A stretch of DNA of 64,000 bases, from NCBI GenBank assembly GCA_903822185.1, contig CAIJOA010000042.1, forward strand, positions 103,447 to 167,446. Direction: 5' to 3'. Numbering within the stretch: the first letter of the stretch is position 1; each line of letters opens with the position of its first letter. Position numbers and translations under genes: made by a program. The notes below the pieces were generated by a model. The model was not told where the DNA came from. It saw only the letters and a program-made list of their open reading frames with translations, and made no database searches. This document shows, piece after piece, positions 8,805-17,618 of this stretch. This DNA is from an uncultured Rhodospirillales bacterium. GTDB taxonomy: Bacteria; Pseudomonadota; Alphaproteobacteria; ATCC43930; CGMCC-115725.

Positions 8805-9794
8805 ATGATCACCAGCCATACCTGTATCGGCGACGGCAAAGGCACGCTCATCAACGATGACGCGGCGGGGCTGCCACCGGATACGGTCTGGGTCGATATT
8901 TTCGATGCCGATGCCGCGGAGGTCGCCTTTATCGAAAAGGTGACGGGGCTGCACGTGCCGTCATCCGCCGAACTCGGTGAAATCGAGAGTTCAAGCCGAT
9001 TGCGCGTTGAAAAGAACACGCTCTATCTCAGCATGCCGCTGGTCTATGCGATGGAGACAGGGTTGCCGGTGACGACATCGGTCGGTTTCGTGTTACGCAA
9101 AGACCTTCTCATCACCGTTCGGTTCGCCGATCTCAGGGTTTTTCGCAATTTCACCGATGCGGTTGCTCTGTCGGGCGCGATTCATCACAGCAGCGCGGGC
9201 GCTTTCGTCGGGCTGCTCGAAGCGATCATCGATCGCATGGCGGATGGGCTCGAACGCGTCGGCGCGGATCTCGATTCAATCTCGAACCGTATCTTTCGCA
9301 ATGAATTGAAAGAAAAGCGTCATCGACCCGCGAAGGAAGATGCCGATCTGCGGGAGGTCCTTCGCCGGATTGGCCGCGACGGCGATCTGACGTCGAAGAT
9401 CCGTGATACGTTGCTGGGGCTGGGCCGGATCGTTTCGTATGTGATGAATCTGGGTACGGAATGGCTTGTGCCCGAGGTGCGGGCTCATCTTGAAACCGTG
9501 CGTCGCGACGTTACCTCGCTTAATGACTATGACGCGCAGATGACCAACAATGTTCAGCTTCTGCTGGACGCGACCTTGGGTCTCATCAATATCGAGCAGA
9601 ACAACATCATCAAGGTTCTGACCATCGTCTCCGTGGTCGGTGTGCCGCCGACGCTTGTCGCCAGCATGTACGGCATGAATTTCCACAATATGCCGGAGCT
9701 CGACTGGGCCTGGGGCTATCCTTACGGTCTCGCGCTGATCGCGGTGAGCGCGATCCTGCCGCTGGCTTGGTTCAAGCTGCGCGGCTGGCTCTAG
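8805..9794 (+). CDS. corA: CorA-family divalent metal ion transporter
   Basis: 329 residues. A large cytoplasmic N-terminal domain is followed by two C-terminal transmembrane helices. The signature YGMN at residues 289-292 ends the first helix (IIKVLTIVSVVGVPPTLVASM), and the second is YGLALIAVSAILPLAWF. This is the normal pentameric CorA/ZntB architecture for Mg2+, Co2+ or Zn2+ movement. The periplasmic loop after GMN reads FHNMPELDW, as in CorA. It stands alone and converges with the next gene, whose stop lies three bases away. ZntB-type zinc export cannot be excluded. Confidence 0.85.
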   Translation: MITSHTCIGDGKGTLINDDAAGLPPDTVWVDIFDADAAEVAFIEKVTGLHVPSSAELGEIESSSRLRVEKNTLYLSMPLVYAMETGLPVTTSVGFVLRKDLLITVRFADLRVFRNFTDAVALSGAIHHSSAGAFVGLLEAIIDRMADGLERVGADLDSISNRIFRNELKEKRHRPAKEDADLREVLRRIGRDGDLTSKIRDTLLGLGRIVSYVMNLGTEWLVPEVRAHLETVRRDVTSLNDYDAQMTNNVQLLLDATLGLINIEQNNIIKVLTIVSVVGVPPTLVASMYGMNFHNMPELDWAWGYPYGLALIAVSAILPLAWFKLRGWL

Positions 9795-9797
9795 GCC

Positions 9798-10793
9798 TTA
9801 GATCTTCGACGTGTCGAGCGTCGAGGGTGCGAACAGGGTTTCCCAAGACATCGGCGTCGCGATCAGCCCTTGCTCGTACGAATAGCGCATGAAGACATCG
9901 AGGATATGTCGATTATTCTCGGTGTTGCCGTAGGCCCAATAATCGTCACCGATGATTTCTTTCGCCCGTTCTTGCGCCGCGACGGGCCAGGGCAGCGTCA
10001 CGGCGAGATGGCCGATGATGCTCAGCTCATGCACTGCGATCTCTTTGGCTTGAACAAAGGCCTTGAAGACGCTGGCCGGCAGCCAGGGGTATTTCTCGAC
10101 CAGCGAGCGGCGGATGCCGATCAAATGCATGATCGGAAAAATTTTCGTCTTCTTGAAATAGGCTTCTTCGACCGGAACATAATCGGGGAACAGCCGGCCG
10201 ATATTCGGCATCTTCTTTATGAAGGCCGACGGCACCCGCGCGGTCATCATGCCGTCGATCTCGCCCTTGATGAACATGTCGGACAAAGTGCGGTCATTCG
10301 GGATTGATTGCAGGTCGATGCCGGGCGGCAGATTGATCGGCGCGCGCTCGCCGCGGCCCGGTTCCTCGATGCCGCCGCTGCGCCACTTGATGTCGGTCGC
10401 TTTGACGCCGTGCTCGTCCTGCAGGAAACCACGGACGAAGACATTGGCCGTCTGCTGATATTCGGGAATGCCGATGACCTTGCCCTTCAAATCCTCGGGC
10501 CGGTTGATGCCGCGGTCGGTGCGGATGTAGATCGCGCTATGGCGGAAGACGCGGGAGGTGAAGGCCGGTATGCCGATATATTCGGCCCTGCCGGCGCCGG
10601 TCATCACCGTATGGCTGCTGAGTGACATCTCGGTGATGTCGAAATCGGCCGTCTTGAACGCGCGGTGAAAACATTCCTCGGGCAGCAGCGGCACCGGATT
10701 AAGGTCGCAGCCTTCGATCTGCACCTGGCCGTCGAACAAGGGGAAGGTCCGATCGTAGAGGCCGACCGACAGGCTGATGGGAAGCTTCGACAT
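9798..10793 (-). CDS. Periplasmic-binding-fold protein related to 4,5-dihydroxyphthalate decarboxylase
   Basis: 331 residues beginning directly with ISLSVGLYDRTFPLFDGQVQIEG and lacking any signal peptide. This resembles the Pht5-type 4,5-dihydroxyphthalate decarboxylase family, which has the type II periplasmic-binding fold but acts in the cytoplasm. DLKGKVIGIPEYQQTANVFVRGFL is the shared core motif. It is the last gene of the minus-strand cluster that also encodes an ABC importer and a MarR regulator, 108 bases after the MarR gene. A decarboxylase acting on an imported aromatic acid is likely. A binding protein that lost its signal is the alternative. Confidence 0.65.
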   Translation of the reverse strand: MSKLPISLSVGLYDRTFPLFDGQVQIEGCDLNPVPLLPEECFHRAFKTADFDITEMSLSSHTVMTGAGRAEYIGIPAFTSRVFRHSAIYIRTDRGINRPEDLKGKVIGIPEYQQTANVFVRGFLQDEHGVKATDIKWRSGGIEEPGRGERAPINLPPGIDLQSIPNDRTLSDMFIKGEIDGMMTARVPSAFIKKMPNIGRLFPDYVPVEEAYFKKTKIFPIMHLIGIRRSLVEKYPWLPASVFKAFVQAKEIAVHELSIIGHLAVTLPWPVAAQERAKEIIGDDYWAYGNTENNRHILDVFMRYSYEQGLIATPMSWETLFAPSTLDTSKI

Positions 10794-10901
10794 GGACGCG
10801 GCTCCTAGGGCTTCGTGATGTAGGCGTGGAGAAGGGCGCTTCGGCGACGGCCTGAACTCACATCATCCCGCATCTTCATCCCTCGAAGCGAAACGGCATG
10901 G

Positions 10902-11480
10902 CTATTTCTTGCGCCGTGCCGGTGCTTTGCGACGCGGCCGCAGTACGGCGGCATTGGCGCCGGCCGGGGCACGGGCAATGAACTCGTCCAGGTTGGTGAT
11001 GATCTGGCGAATGACCGTGGTGAAGACTTTAAGCTCGTCGGCCTCGATGCCCTTGGTGAAGGTGCGCGCGCCGGTTTCCAGCGACCGTATCAACTCGCGT
11101 GACGCCAAGCGCGCCTTGTTTGTCAGATAGAAGCGGAACGTGCGCATGTCGTTTTTCCCTTGCTCGCGGCGAACGAAGCCGTCGCGCTCCATCCGGTCGA
11201 GATGCTCGGCGACGGTCGATTGTTCCATGTTGGAACGCTCGACCAGTTCTTTCTGGATCAAGCCGTCTTCCTCGAGCAGCCACATGATCAGCGGAATTTG
11301 GCCGGGCCAAGCACCGAGGGCTCCCATGCGAATGCGAGCCGCCTTGCCGGTCAGTCGCGCGGCGAGGTTGATCAGGGTCGTCACCTGCGCCTCGTGAGCC
11401 AGGCGTGGAATATTCACTTTGCCTTTGCGGGCGGTGCCGGTTTCCGGCGTGGTCGAATTGTCCGAGGCGTCTGGTGTCAT
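10902..11480 (-). CDS. MarR-family transcriptional regulator
   Basis: 192 residues. The winged-helix core is at about residues 60-125 (LLEEDGLIQKELVERSNMEQSTVAEHLDRMERDGFVRR), followed by the wing and a dimerisation helix. The C-terminus is a basic tail (RPRRKAPARRKK), longer than in typical MarR proteins. The ATG is two bases after the permease stop, so it is the fourth gene of the importer operon. The palindromic operator at 14246-14277 lies in that operon's promoter. This makes autoregulation, plus control of the divergent Rieske operon, a reasonable inference. MarR proteins usually repress and are released by an aromatic ligand. Confidence 0.82.
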   Translation of the reverse strand: MTPDASDNSTTPETGTARKGKVNIPRLAHEAQVTTLINLAARLTGKAARIRMGALGAWPGQIPLIMWLLEEDGLIQKELVERSNMEQSTVAEHLDRMERDGFVRREQGKNDMRTFRFYLTNKARLASRELIRSLETGARTFTKGIEADELKVFTTVIRQIITNLDEFIARAPAGANAAVLRPRRKAPARRKK

Positions 11481-11482
11481 CG

Positions 11483-12253
11483 TCAGGTCCCGTTACGAAA
11501 TGCCCAATGCGCCACGCGGCGTTCCAGCATGGCGCAGGCAGAATACATGACGACGGCCATCGCGGCGATTGCCGTAATTCCGGCGAATACCAACGGGACC
11601 TGGAAGCGCGCCGACGCCGCCAGCATGAGATAACCGATGCCGTGATTGGACCCGACCGTTTCGGCGATGACCGACCCGGTGAAGGCGAGGGTTAGGGATA
11701 CTTTCAACGATGCGAAGAAATAGGGCATCGACCGCGGCACACCGACTTTCGACAGAATTTCGGTCTGGGTTGCGCCGAGCGATTTCATCAAATCGTGCAT
11801 TTCCGGATCGACCGTCGCGAACCCGGTGGCGACGTTGACGATGATCGGAAAGACCGAGATGGCGAAGGCGGTCAGGACCGCCGGAACGGCGCCGATGCCG
11901 AACCAGATGGCGAAAACCGGCACCAGCGCAACCTTGGGCACGGAATTGAACGCGACCAGAATCGGATAAATGCCCTTATAGACCAACGCCGACGCGCCGA
12001 TGGCGAGTCCTACGACCATACCGATGACGACGGCGAAGCCGAACCCGATTACCGTCGTCACCAGGGTCCAAAGCGCATTCTCATAGATCGCGTTGCGAAA
12101 CTGAAACAGCGCAGTCGCGATCGAAGAGGGCGAGGGCAGGACGAATTCGGGAATCTTAAAGAGGCGGCAGGCGCTTTCCCAAAGCACGATCAAAAAGATC
12201 GTTACGACCCATGGTGCGAGGCGTTGTTGGATGCGTTTGTGGCGGGCGCTCAC
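11483..12253 (-). CDS. ABC transporter permease (SsuC/TauC type)
   Basis: 256 residues with about six transmembrane segments (for example VVTIFLIVLWESACRLF near the start and ALWTLVTTVIGFGFAVVIGM). The EAA loop is visible in DLMKSLGATQTEILSKVGVPRSMPYF. It is the membrane channel of a NitT/TauT importer. The GTG start overlaps the ATPase stop by four bases (GTGA), which indicates coupled translation. Partners are the ATPase and SBP just upstream. The substrate is unknown; aromatic or sulfonate-like acids are usual for this family. Confidence 0.88.
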   Translation of the reverse strand: MSARHKRIQQRLAPWVVTIFLIVLWESACRLFKIPEFVLPSPSSIATALFQFRNAIYENALWTLVTTVIGFGFAVVIGMVVGLAIGASALVYKGIYPILVAFNSVPKVALVPVFAIWFGIGAVPAVLTAFAISVFPIIVNVATGFATVDPEMHDLMKSLGATQTEILSKVGVPRSMPYFFASLKVSLTLAFTGSVIAETVGSNHGIGYLMLAASARFQVPLVFAGITAIAAMAVVMYSACAMLERRVAHWAFRNGT

Positions 12254-13104
12254 GACGCCCGTACCTCGGTGATCTTGGCGCGAAGTTCGTGAACGATCTC
12301 GATGAAGTCGGGTTCGAAGGTCGATTCGAGCGTCCGTGGCCGTTTCAAATCGATCTTGCGGCTAAGCACGATCTTCCCTGGCCGGTTGCTCATGACGTGA
12401 ACCGTATCGGCCAGAAAAACGGCTTCGCGCAGGTCATGCGTTACCAAGACGGCGCTGAACCGCCGCTCCAGCCACAAATCCTGCATCACGATCCAGAGTT
12501 CTTCCCGCGTGAAGGCGTCGAGCGCGGCGAAGGGCTCGTCGAGCATCAGTAACTTTGGCTGGTGGATAAGCGCCCGGCAGAGATTGGCGCGTTGCTGCAT
12601 GCCGCCGGACAATTGCCAGGGAAAGCGGTCGCGAAAATCGTGCAGGCCCACCGAAGCGAGCATCCGGTCGGCCAATTCTTCATATCCCGCGCGGTTCGAA
12701 CGCAGGCGGGCTTTGTGCGGCTGAACGACCTCGAGCGGCAGCATGACGTTATGCTTCGTCGTGCGCCACGGCATCAGAGTCGCGTTCTGGAACGCCATGC
12801 CGACATCCTTGATCGGCTGCGTGACGCGGGCGCCATCGACGAGGACGGCCCCGGCGCTGGGCGGCAACAATCCCGTGACCAGCTTCATCAGGGTGGATTT
12901 GCCGCAACCCGATGGTCCGACCACCGCGACGAATTCGCCGCGCTGCATCGTCATGCGCAGATGATCGACGGCCATCATGCCGTCTTCGCCTTCCCCATAA
13001 AGAAGGCTGACGTCACGCAATTCGACGAACGGCGTCTCGGCAGCAGGGATTACTCCCGCCGTCGAAAGCGATGCGCCGAATTCCGCGACGTCCGGCGGGG
13101 ACAT
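12250..13104 (-). CDS. ABC transporter ATPase (SsuB/TauB type)
   Basis: 284 residues. Walker A GPSGCGKST is at about residues 63-71, the Q-loop reads FQNATLMPWR, the signature LSGGMQQR and Walker B LLMLDEPFAALD. An H-loop THDLRE follows. A 25-residue N-terminal extension precedes the usual start of the domain. The ATG overlaps the SBP stop (TGATG), so translation is coupled. It powers the importer formed with the adjacent permease and SBP. Confidence 0.92.
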   Translation of the reverse strand: MSPPDVAEFGASLSTAGVIPAAETPFVELRDVSLLYGEGEDGMMAVDHLRMTMQRGEFVAVVGPSGCGKSTLMKLVTGLLPPSAGAVLVDGARVTQPIKDVGMAFQNATLMPWRTTKHNVMLPLEVVQPHKARLRSNRAGYEELADRMLASVGLHDFRDRFPWQLSGGMQQRANLCRALIHQPKLLMLDEPFAALDAFTREELWIVMQDLWLERRFSAVLVTHDLREAVFLADTVHVMSNRPGKIVLSRKIDLKRPRTLESTFEPDFIEIVHELRAKITEVRAS

Positions 13105-14156
13105 CAGGGTGCCGAAACCATGCGGTCTTTTGCCGGCGGCAGATAGGCGGCGGTCCAGACCTTGTCGGCCTCGGGTTTCGGGATTGAATAGGCCAGCGAA
13201 ATCTGACCCAGGATTTTCTCGAGCCGCGCCGGATCGACGTTGCTGAGACCGTTCTTTTTGACGTTCGGCGTCAGTACCGAAAATTCGTTCGAGAAGTTCA
13301 ACTCGTTCAGCGCCTGTTTTTCATCAAGCATCGAGTTGTGCGGTTTCAGTGAATCGACGGCGGCCTGTTGGTTGGCGATCGCGCCTTTCATGCCCTCGGC
13401 GGCGCAGACCATGAATGCCTTCAGGGCCGCGGCATGCGCGGTCGCCCAGGAGGATTTGACGACGGCCGTATTGCCGAAAATATCGACGCCGTAATTGGCG
13501 TAGGGCATGACGACGACATCTTCGTCTTTGACGCCGATCGCGCGCAAGCCGCTGGTGATCGTGTACATATGGCCGGCGGCCGCATCGAATTCGCCGCGCA
13601 TAAGGCTGGGCTGACGCAGGTTGGGCGCGACATTGATCCAACTGACACCGGCCGGGTCGATGCCGTTGGCTGCGGCGAAGGCGGGGAACAGTTCGCGGCT
13701 GGCCTCACCGACATTGTCGCCGATCTTCTTGCCGGCAAGATCCTTGGGTGTCTTGATGCCGCTGCTTTTCAGCGCGACGATCGAGGTTGGCGCGCGGTCC
13801 ACCATGATATAGGCCGCCATCAGGCCCTGTTCCGGCTGTTTGGCGTTAAAGAGCAGCAGCGAGGTGAAATCGGCGATGCCGATTTCGTAGGCACCTGTCG
13901 CAACTTTAGTCAGCGCATCGCCCGAACCCGCGCCACCATCGATGGTGACGCTCAATCCTTCGCGTTTGTAGCAGCCATTGGTTTCCGACAACGTCCAATT
14001 GCCGAGTGCACCTTGGAATGAGAAGGGCAGTACGACCTTCAGGGACGTCGTATCCGCTGCGTGCGTTGGTGAGCTACCCAGCAGGGCAACGCCAAGCACC
14101 GCGCAAAGAGGCCAAAGGCGACGGCGCAACGATGATGAAGATGCCAGCTTTTCCAT
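13104..14156 (-). CDS. ABC transporter substrate-binding protein
   Basis: 350 residues of the NMT1/TauA type with a Sec signal peptide (LRRRLWPLCAVLGVALLGSSPTHAA). Core motifs are NWTLSETNGCYKREGLSVTIDGG, ALTKVATGAYEIGIADF and IKTPKDLAGKKIGDNVGE. The ATG at 14156 was chosen because AAGGAG lies eight bases upstream; an in-frame start at 14192 has no such site. It is the first gene of the minus-strand importer operon. Its promoter region carries the overlapping operator copies shared with two other genes in the region. Confidence 0.87.
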   Translation of the reverse strand: MEKLASSSSLRRRLWPLCAVLGVALLGSSPTHAADTTSLKVVLPFSFQGALGNWTLSETNGCYKREGLSVTIDGGAGSGDALTKVATGAYEIGIADFTSLLLFNAKQPEQGLMAAYIMVDRAPTSIVALKSSGIKTPKDLAGKKIGDNVGEASRELFPAFAAANGIDPAGVSWINVAPNLRQPSLMRGEFDAAAGHMYTITSGLRAIGVKDEDVVVMPYANYGVDIFGNTAVVKSSWATAHAAALKAFMVCAAEGMKGAIANQQAAVDSLKPHNSMLDEKQALNELNFSNEFSVLTPNVKKNGLSNVDPARLEKILGQISLAYSIPKPEADKVWTAAYLPPAKDRMVSAP

Positions 14157-14237
14157 TCGAAATGCTCCTTGCCAAACGCGCGATCTGCTCAAGGCTTTTG
14201 CACTCTTTGTGCCAAACCTATCACGCGCCTATCTGCG

Positions 14238-14277
14238 TTGACAATTATATCGGCACCGTTATATAGGTACCGTTATT
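14238..14277 (+). promoter_or_regulatory. Divergent promoter with two operator copies (site A)
   Basis: On the plus strand TTGACA (14238-14243) and TATATA (14260-14265) form a sigma-70 promoter with a 16-base spacer for the gene at 14338. On the minus strand TATAAT (14249-14244) can serve the SBP operon. Operator copy A1 (14246-14263) fills the spacer. Copy A2 (14260-14277) covers the plus-strand -10. Both match the palindrome TATATCGGYACCGATATA with a few changes. Binding there would block both promoters, so repression is expected. Confidence 0.65.
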
Positions 14278-14337
14278 GTTCGGCTTTTAACGAAAATAGG
14301 CCGTCCTGACGGCGGTTTCTTCATTCGAAGGTGTTTC

Positions 14338-14577
14338 ATGAAATCCGCTATAGAAAATCGCGATTTCGGATTCGACCCGCGGGAATTCAATACTGATCCG
14401 ATCGAGGCCGCTTATCGCGACGCGCTGGGTGACGGACTCGAACGTGTCCTTGGCGGCGGCGCCGATACGCTCGGAGATCTCGTCAACGGACTAAACGAAA
14501 TTCACGTCACGGCGCCCGACGGCAGTGCCTGGACAGAAGACACACTTGCCGCCGAACTGAATCGTCTGGCTCAGTAA
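14338..14577 (+). CDS. Small recombinase-like HTH protein preceding Rieske oxygenase
   Basis: 79 residues with no signal peptide or membrane segment. The second half, ADTLGDLVNGLNEIHVTAPDGSAWTEDTL followed by AAELNRLAQ, has the layout of the helix-turn-helix linker of large serine recombinases (an LVxxLN helix, then PDGxxWT, then a helix). Such small proteins are found just before Rieske oxygenase genes in proteobacteria; I recall this association and cannot test it here. It is the first gene of the plus-strand operon controlled by site A, 20 bases before the oxygenase. Function unknown. Confidence 0.6.
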   Translation: MKSAIENRDFGFDPREFNTDPIEAAYRDALGDGLERVLGGGADTLGDLVNGLNEIHVTAPDGSAWTEDTLAAELNRLAQ

Positions 14578-14597
14578 TCCTTCAGGAAGGACACGCC

Positions 14598-15638
14598 GTG
14601 ATGACGGGAACGCAACAACCCAAATCGATCGACGATCTGCTTGAGGTCGGTCTTCTCAATCAATGGTATCTCGTTTGCCGCGATACCGAGATCGGGAATA
14701 AGCCGGTCGCGTTGAAACGTCTCAACCGCGATCTCGTCCTGTGGCGGGACAAAAGCGGCAAGGTCAACGCACTCGAAGATTTCTGCCCGCATCGCGGCGC
14801 GCGCTTGTCGCTCGGCAATGTCTGCAACGGCGACATCGCCTGTGCTTATCACGGTTTGCAATTCAATGGTGAAGGCACCCTCACAGCGACGCCGCCCACC
14901 CCCGATAGCGCCTTCGTCGGGAAGAAGCTGGCGGTTGCTTACCCTTGCCGCGAAGCGCAGGGCGCCATCTGGGTTTTCGTTCACGACGGCACGCTGACGG
15001 GGGAGCCGCTCGAGCTGCGTTTCCCGGATGAGTTCACCAATGGTGAATGGTCGGGTTTCGTCGATATCCGCGAATTCGAAGCCAATTGGCAGCTCGTCCG
15101 CGACAATCAATTCGATCCGGTTCATGGCAGCTATCTCCATGTCGGAACCCATATTCTCGATGGCGGGCGCAAGGACGCCGATCTGGGGTTTGAGCGTCAG
15201 GAAGGTGGCTTCGTTGTCTGGCGCAAGAATCAGCAGGGGGTCAATCTCGACCGTACTTGGCTGACACACTATCCCGGCAGCGGCTACTGGGCGATTACCG
15301 ATCTGCCCTATCCGAAAAAAGAAGGCGGTGGCTTGGGCCGGCTTTTCCGTTACCCGACGCCGATCGATCGCGACACGACCCTGGTGTGGAATTACCGCAT
15401 GCAGAAGATGTCGGGTTGGAAACGCGATGCCTGGCGGTTCCTTTATCGGAATCGCGGTTCGGAACGCGGCGAACATGTGCTCGAACAGGACCGTGTCGCG
15501 CTTGCCGGGATCAGCAAAGGCGCGATCCATCGCGAAAGTCTTCTGCAATGCGACATCGGCGTTGCGCATATCCGGCGGCTTTATCGCCAGGAAGCGGAAC
15601 AGCAACTGAATGCGCTGACTTCGGTTGCGGCTGAGTGA
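14598..15638 (+). CDS. Rieske aromatic ring-hydroxylating oxygenase, alpha subunit
   Basis: 346 residues. The Rieske cluster is CPHRGARLSLGNVC followed by CAYHG, ligands C63, H65, C82 and H85. The mononuclear iron site is in NQFDPVHGSYLH, with H176, H181 and a nearby D173 or N170. The length and single-subunit form resemble the VanA/Pht3-type oxygenases that demethylate or dihydroxylate aromatic acids. GTG at 14598 and ATG at 14601 are both possible after the AGGAAGG site. No dedicated reductase is found nearby. It is followed by amidase, cupin and FAD monooxygenase genes in the same orientation. Confidence 0.88.
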   Translation: MMTGTQQPKSIDDLLEVGLLNQWYLVCRDTEIGNKPVALKRLNRDLVLWRDKSGKVNALEDFCPHRGARLSLGNVCNGDIACAYHGLQFNGEGTLTATPPTPDSAFVGKKLAVAYPCREAQGAIWVFVHDGTLTGEPLELRFPDEFTNGEWSGFVDIREFEANWQLVRDNQFDPVHGSYLHVGTHILDGGRKDADLGFERQEGGFVVWRKNQQGVNLDRTWLTHYPGSGYWAITDLPYPKKEGGGLGRLFRYPTPIDRDTTLVWNYRMQKMSGWKRDAWRFLYRNRGSERGEHVLEQDRVALAGISKGAIHRESLLQCDIGVAHIRRLYRQEAEQQLNALTSVAAE

Positions 15639-15817
15639 TTGGATTGGGGCGCGCCCTATTGATCCGGCGCGTCTCAAACCTTCTCGACCGAACGGGCTTT
15701 TGCCGCAGGCGATTTTGCGATACTGACTCTCGATGCTGCCTCGCCTGATGTCGGCAGCAAAGATATGATCGGGACGCGGCTGCCCACGCTCATGCCGTAT
15801 TCCCGCGACGGAGACGA

Positions 15818-17179
15818 ATGTCCATGAAGCCTGTCCGCATTTCTTATCTTGCTGCACAAAACGCTTTCGCCGCGGGTACCGATACACCCAGCGATTTTCT
15901 CGAACGCTGCCTTGCAACTTTGGCCGAACGCGAGCCGACGGTCGGGGCGTTCGTGACGACCAATCTGCCGGCCGCACGGACCGCTGCGGCGCAATCGACC
16001 GAACGCTGGCGCGCCGGTAAGCCGTTGTCGGCCATCGACGGCATGCCGGTCGGCATCAAAGACATTATGGAAACCGCCGATATGCCGACGGGGCAGGGAT
16101 CGCCGCTCTTCACCGATTGGCGCACCCATCGTGATGCGGCGGCCGTCGCCGCCTTGCGCGAAGCCGGTGCGGTCATTGTCGGCAAGACCGTCACTACCGA
16201 ATTCGCCGCGACGGTGCCCGGCAAGACGTCGAACCCCTGGGATGCGGCGCGAACCCCCGGCGGCTCCAGCAGCGGCTCGGCCGCGGCGGTTGGTTGCGGC
16301 ATGGTGCCCGCCGCGCTGGGCACGCAGGTGATCGGATCGATCCTGCGTCCGGCTAGCTATTGCGGTTGCTATGGATTCAAGCCGAGCCTCGGCGGTATCA
16401 ATCGCGGCGGCAGCTATGACGGAATGAGCCAAAGCTGTTCCGGCGTTCTCGCATCGACTCTCGACGAGGCTTGGATCGTGGCACGGGCCATCTCTGCACG
16501 CGTCGGCGGCGATCCCGGCCAACTTGGCTTGTCGGGCCCGATGGATATGCCTGCCGCGCAAAAGCCAAAGGCGATCGCCTTCCTCGAAACGGCGGGCTGG
16601 TCGGTGGCGATCAAAGAATCGAAATCGTACCTTCAGGCCGTACTGGCCAAGCTGAAAGCAGCCGGGATCGAGATCGTCGATCGGCACCGCGATCCGGATA
16701 TCGAGGCGGTGGAAAAAGCGATCTTCGATGTGACGACCTTGTCGCGCAAGATCAATGCCTGGGAATCGCGCTGGCCGCTCAACACTTATTCCCGCGATAT
16801 GAACCGCGATGGCCTCAGCAAGGTGATGCAGGACCGTCTCGTCGAAGCCGAAGGAATGACGCTTGAGGAAAATCAGGCGAATCTGCGCGAACGTCAGGCC
16901 GTGCGGGATATCTACGCGAAACTGGCAGCGAAATACGATGCTTGCGTTACCCTGACGGCGCCCGGACCGGCGCCGATGGGATTGGCCGCCACCGGCAATC
17001 CGATCTTTGTCGTGCCGGGTAGCCTCTTGGGCGTGCCGGCGCTGACCTTGCCGTATCTCGAAGCCAGCAGCCTGCCGCTCGGCATGCAGCTTCTTGGTTT
17101 CCTCAATGCCGATGCGGCGTTGTTTGGCGTTGCCGCCTCGATCCGGGCTATCATCGCCCCGGCGCGGGCCGAGGCATGA
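15818..17179 (+). CDS. Amidase-signature family hydrolase
   Basis: 453 residues. By alignment with the fatty acid amide hydrolase spacing, the Ser-cisSer-Lys triad is K81 (GMPVGIKD), S150 (in GGSSSGSAAA) and S174 (in VIGSILRP). The usual GTDTGGSIR is altered to GTQVIGSIL, but the nucleophile is kept. It would hydrolyse an amide, ester or carbamate in the cytoplasm. The 180 bases upstream suggest either a long leader or its own promoter. Its place between a Rieske oxygenase and a flavin monooxygenase suggests removal of an amide group from a pathway intermediate. ATGs at 15818 and 15824 are both possible. Confidence 0.85.
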   Translation: MSMKPVRISYLAAQNAFAAGTDTPSDFLERCLATLAEREPTVGAFVTTNLPAARTAAAQSTERWRAGKPLSAIDGMPVGIKDIMETADMPTGQGSPLFTDWRTHRDAAAVAALREAGAVIVGKTVTTEFAATVPGKTSNPWDAARTPGGSSSGSAAAVGCGMVPAALGTQVIGSILRPASYCGCYGFKPSLGGINRGGSYDGMSQSCSGVLASTLDEAWIVARAISARVGGDPGQLGLSGPMDMPAAQKPKAIAFLETAGWSVAIKESKSYLQAVLAKLKAAGIEIVDRHRDPDIEAVEKAIFDVTTLSRKINAWESRWPLNTYSRDMNRDGLSKVMQDRLVEAEGMTLEENQANLRERQAVRDIYAKLAAKYDACVTLTAPGPAPMGLAATGNPIFVVPGSLLGVPALTLPYLEASSLPLGMQLLGFLNADAALFGVAASIRAIIAPARAEA

Positions 17180-17207
17180 TCGGACGCGATAGAGAAGGAA
17201 TGACGCA

Positions 17208-17594
17208 ATGCCGATGAACAAACCCCATCTCGAATTCCACAAGCTCGATCTCAATGAAGGCTGGCATACGCTTAAGGGCTATCCGCCGACCATAACGGAA
17301 AAGATTCTCGCCAGCGATCTCGACGAAACCAACAAGATGGGCAGCCGCACGCGCCTGTTGAAGTTCGAGCCCGGTGCCTTCACGACCTATCCCTTCGTTC
17401 ACGATCATTGGGAAGAAGTCTATCTTTATCAGGGCGATCTGACCGTCGGGAACGACGACAAGGGCGAAGGCGGCGAAGCCTTCCAGGCCCCGACCTATGC
17501 CTGCCGTCCGCCGGGCGCTTATCACGGCCCGTTCAAGTCCGAGAAGGGCTGCGTCCTTTACGAGATTCATTATTACGACGAGAGCAAGAAATAG
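17208..17594 (+). CDS. Cupin-domain protein
   Basis: 128 residues forming a single small beta-barrel. The metal motif is carried by FVHDHWEEVYLYQGDLTVG (two His and a Glu) and, after about 40 residues, PPGAYHGPF (His). This is typical of ChrR-like or anti-sigma cupins and of small dioxygenase-like cupins. Such proteins in catabolic operons can be ring-cleavage enzymes or isomerases, but the reaction cannot be read from the sequence. It lies 28 bases after the amidase with a good Shine-Dalgarno (GAAGGAATG region). Confidence 0.75.
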   Translation: MPMNKPHLEFHKLDLNEGWHTLKGYPPTITEKILASDLDETNKMGSRTRLLKFEPGAFTTYPFVHDHWEEVYLYQGDLTVGNDDKGEGGEAFQAPTYACRPPGAYHGPFKSEKGCVLYEIHYYDESKK

Positions 17595-17618
17595 TGCCGT
17601 CTGTGGCGGGAGAATGGT

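Noticed and set aside
14571..17254. Long minus-strand open frames opposite the Rieske and amidase genes
   Set aside because: Their translations have no recognisable motifs and are rich in Arg, Ala and Pro, as expected for the antisense frame of GC-rich coding DNA. The plus-strand proteins have full catalytic motifs.
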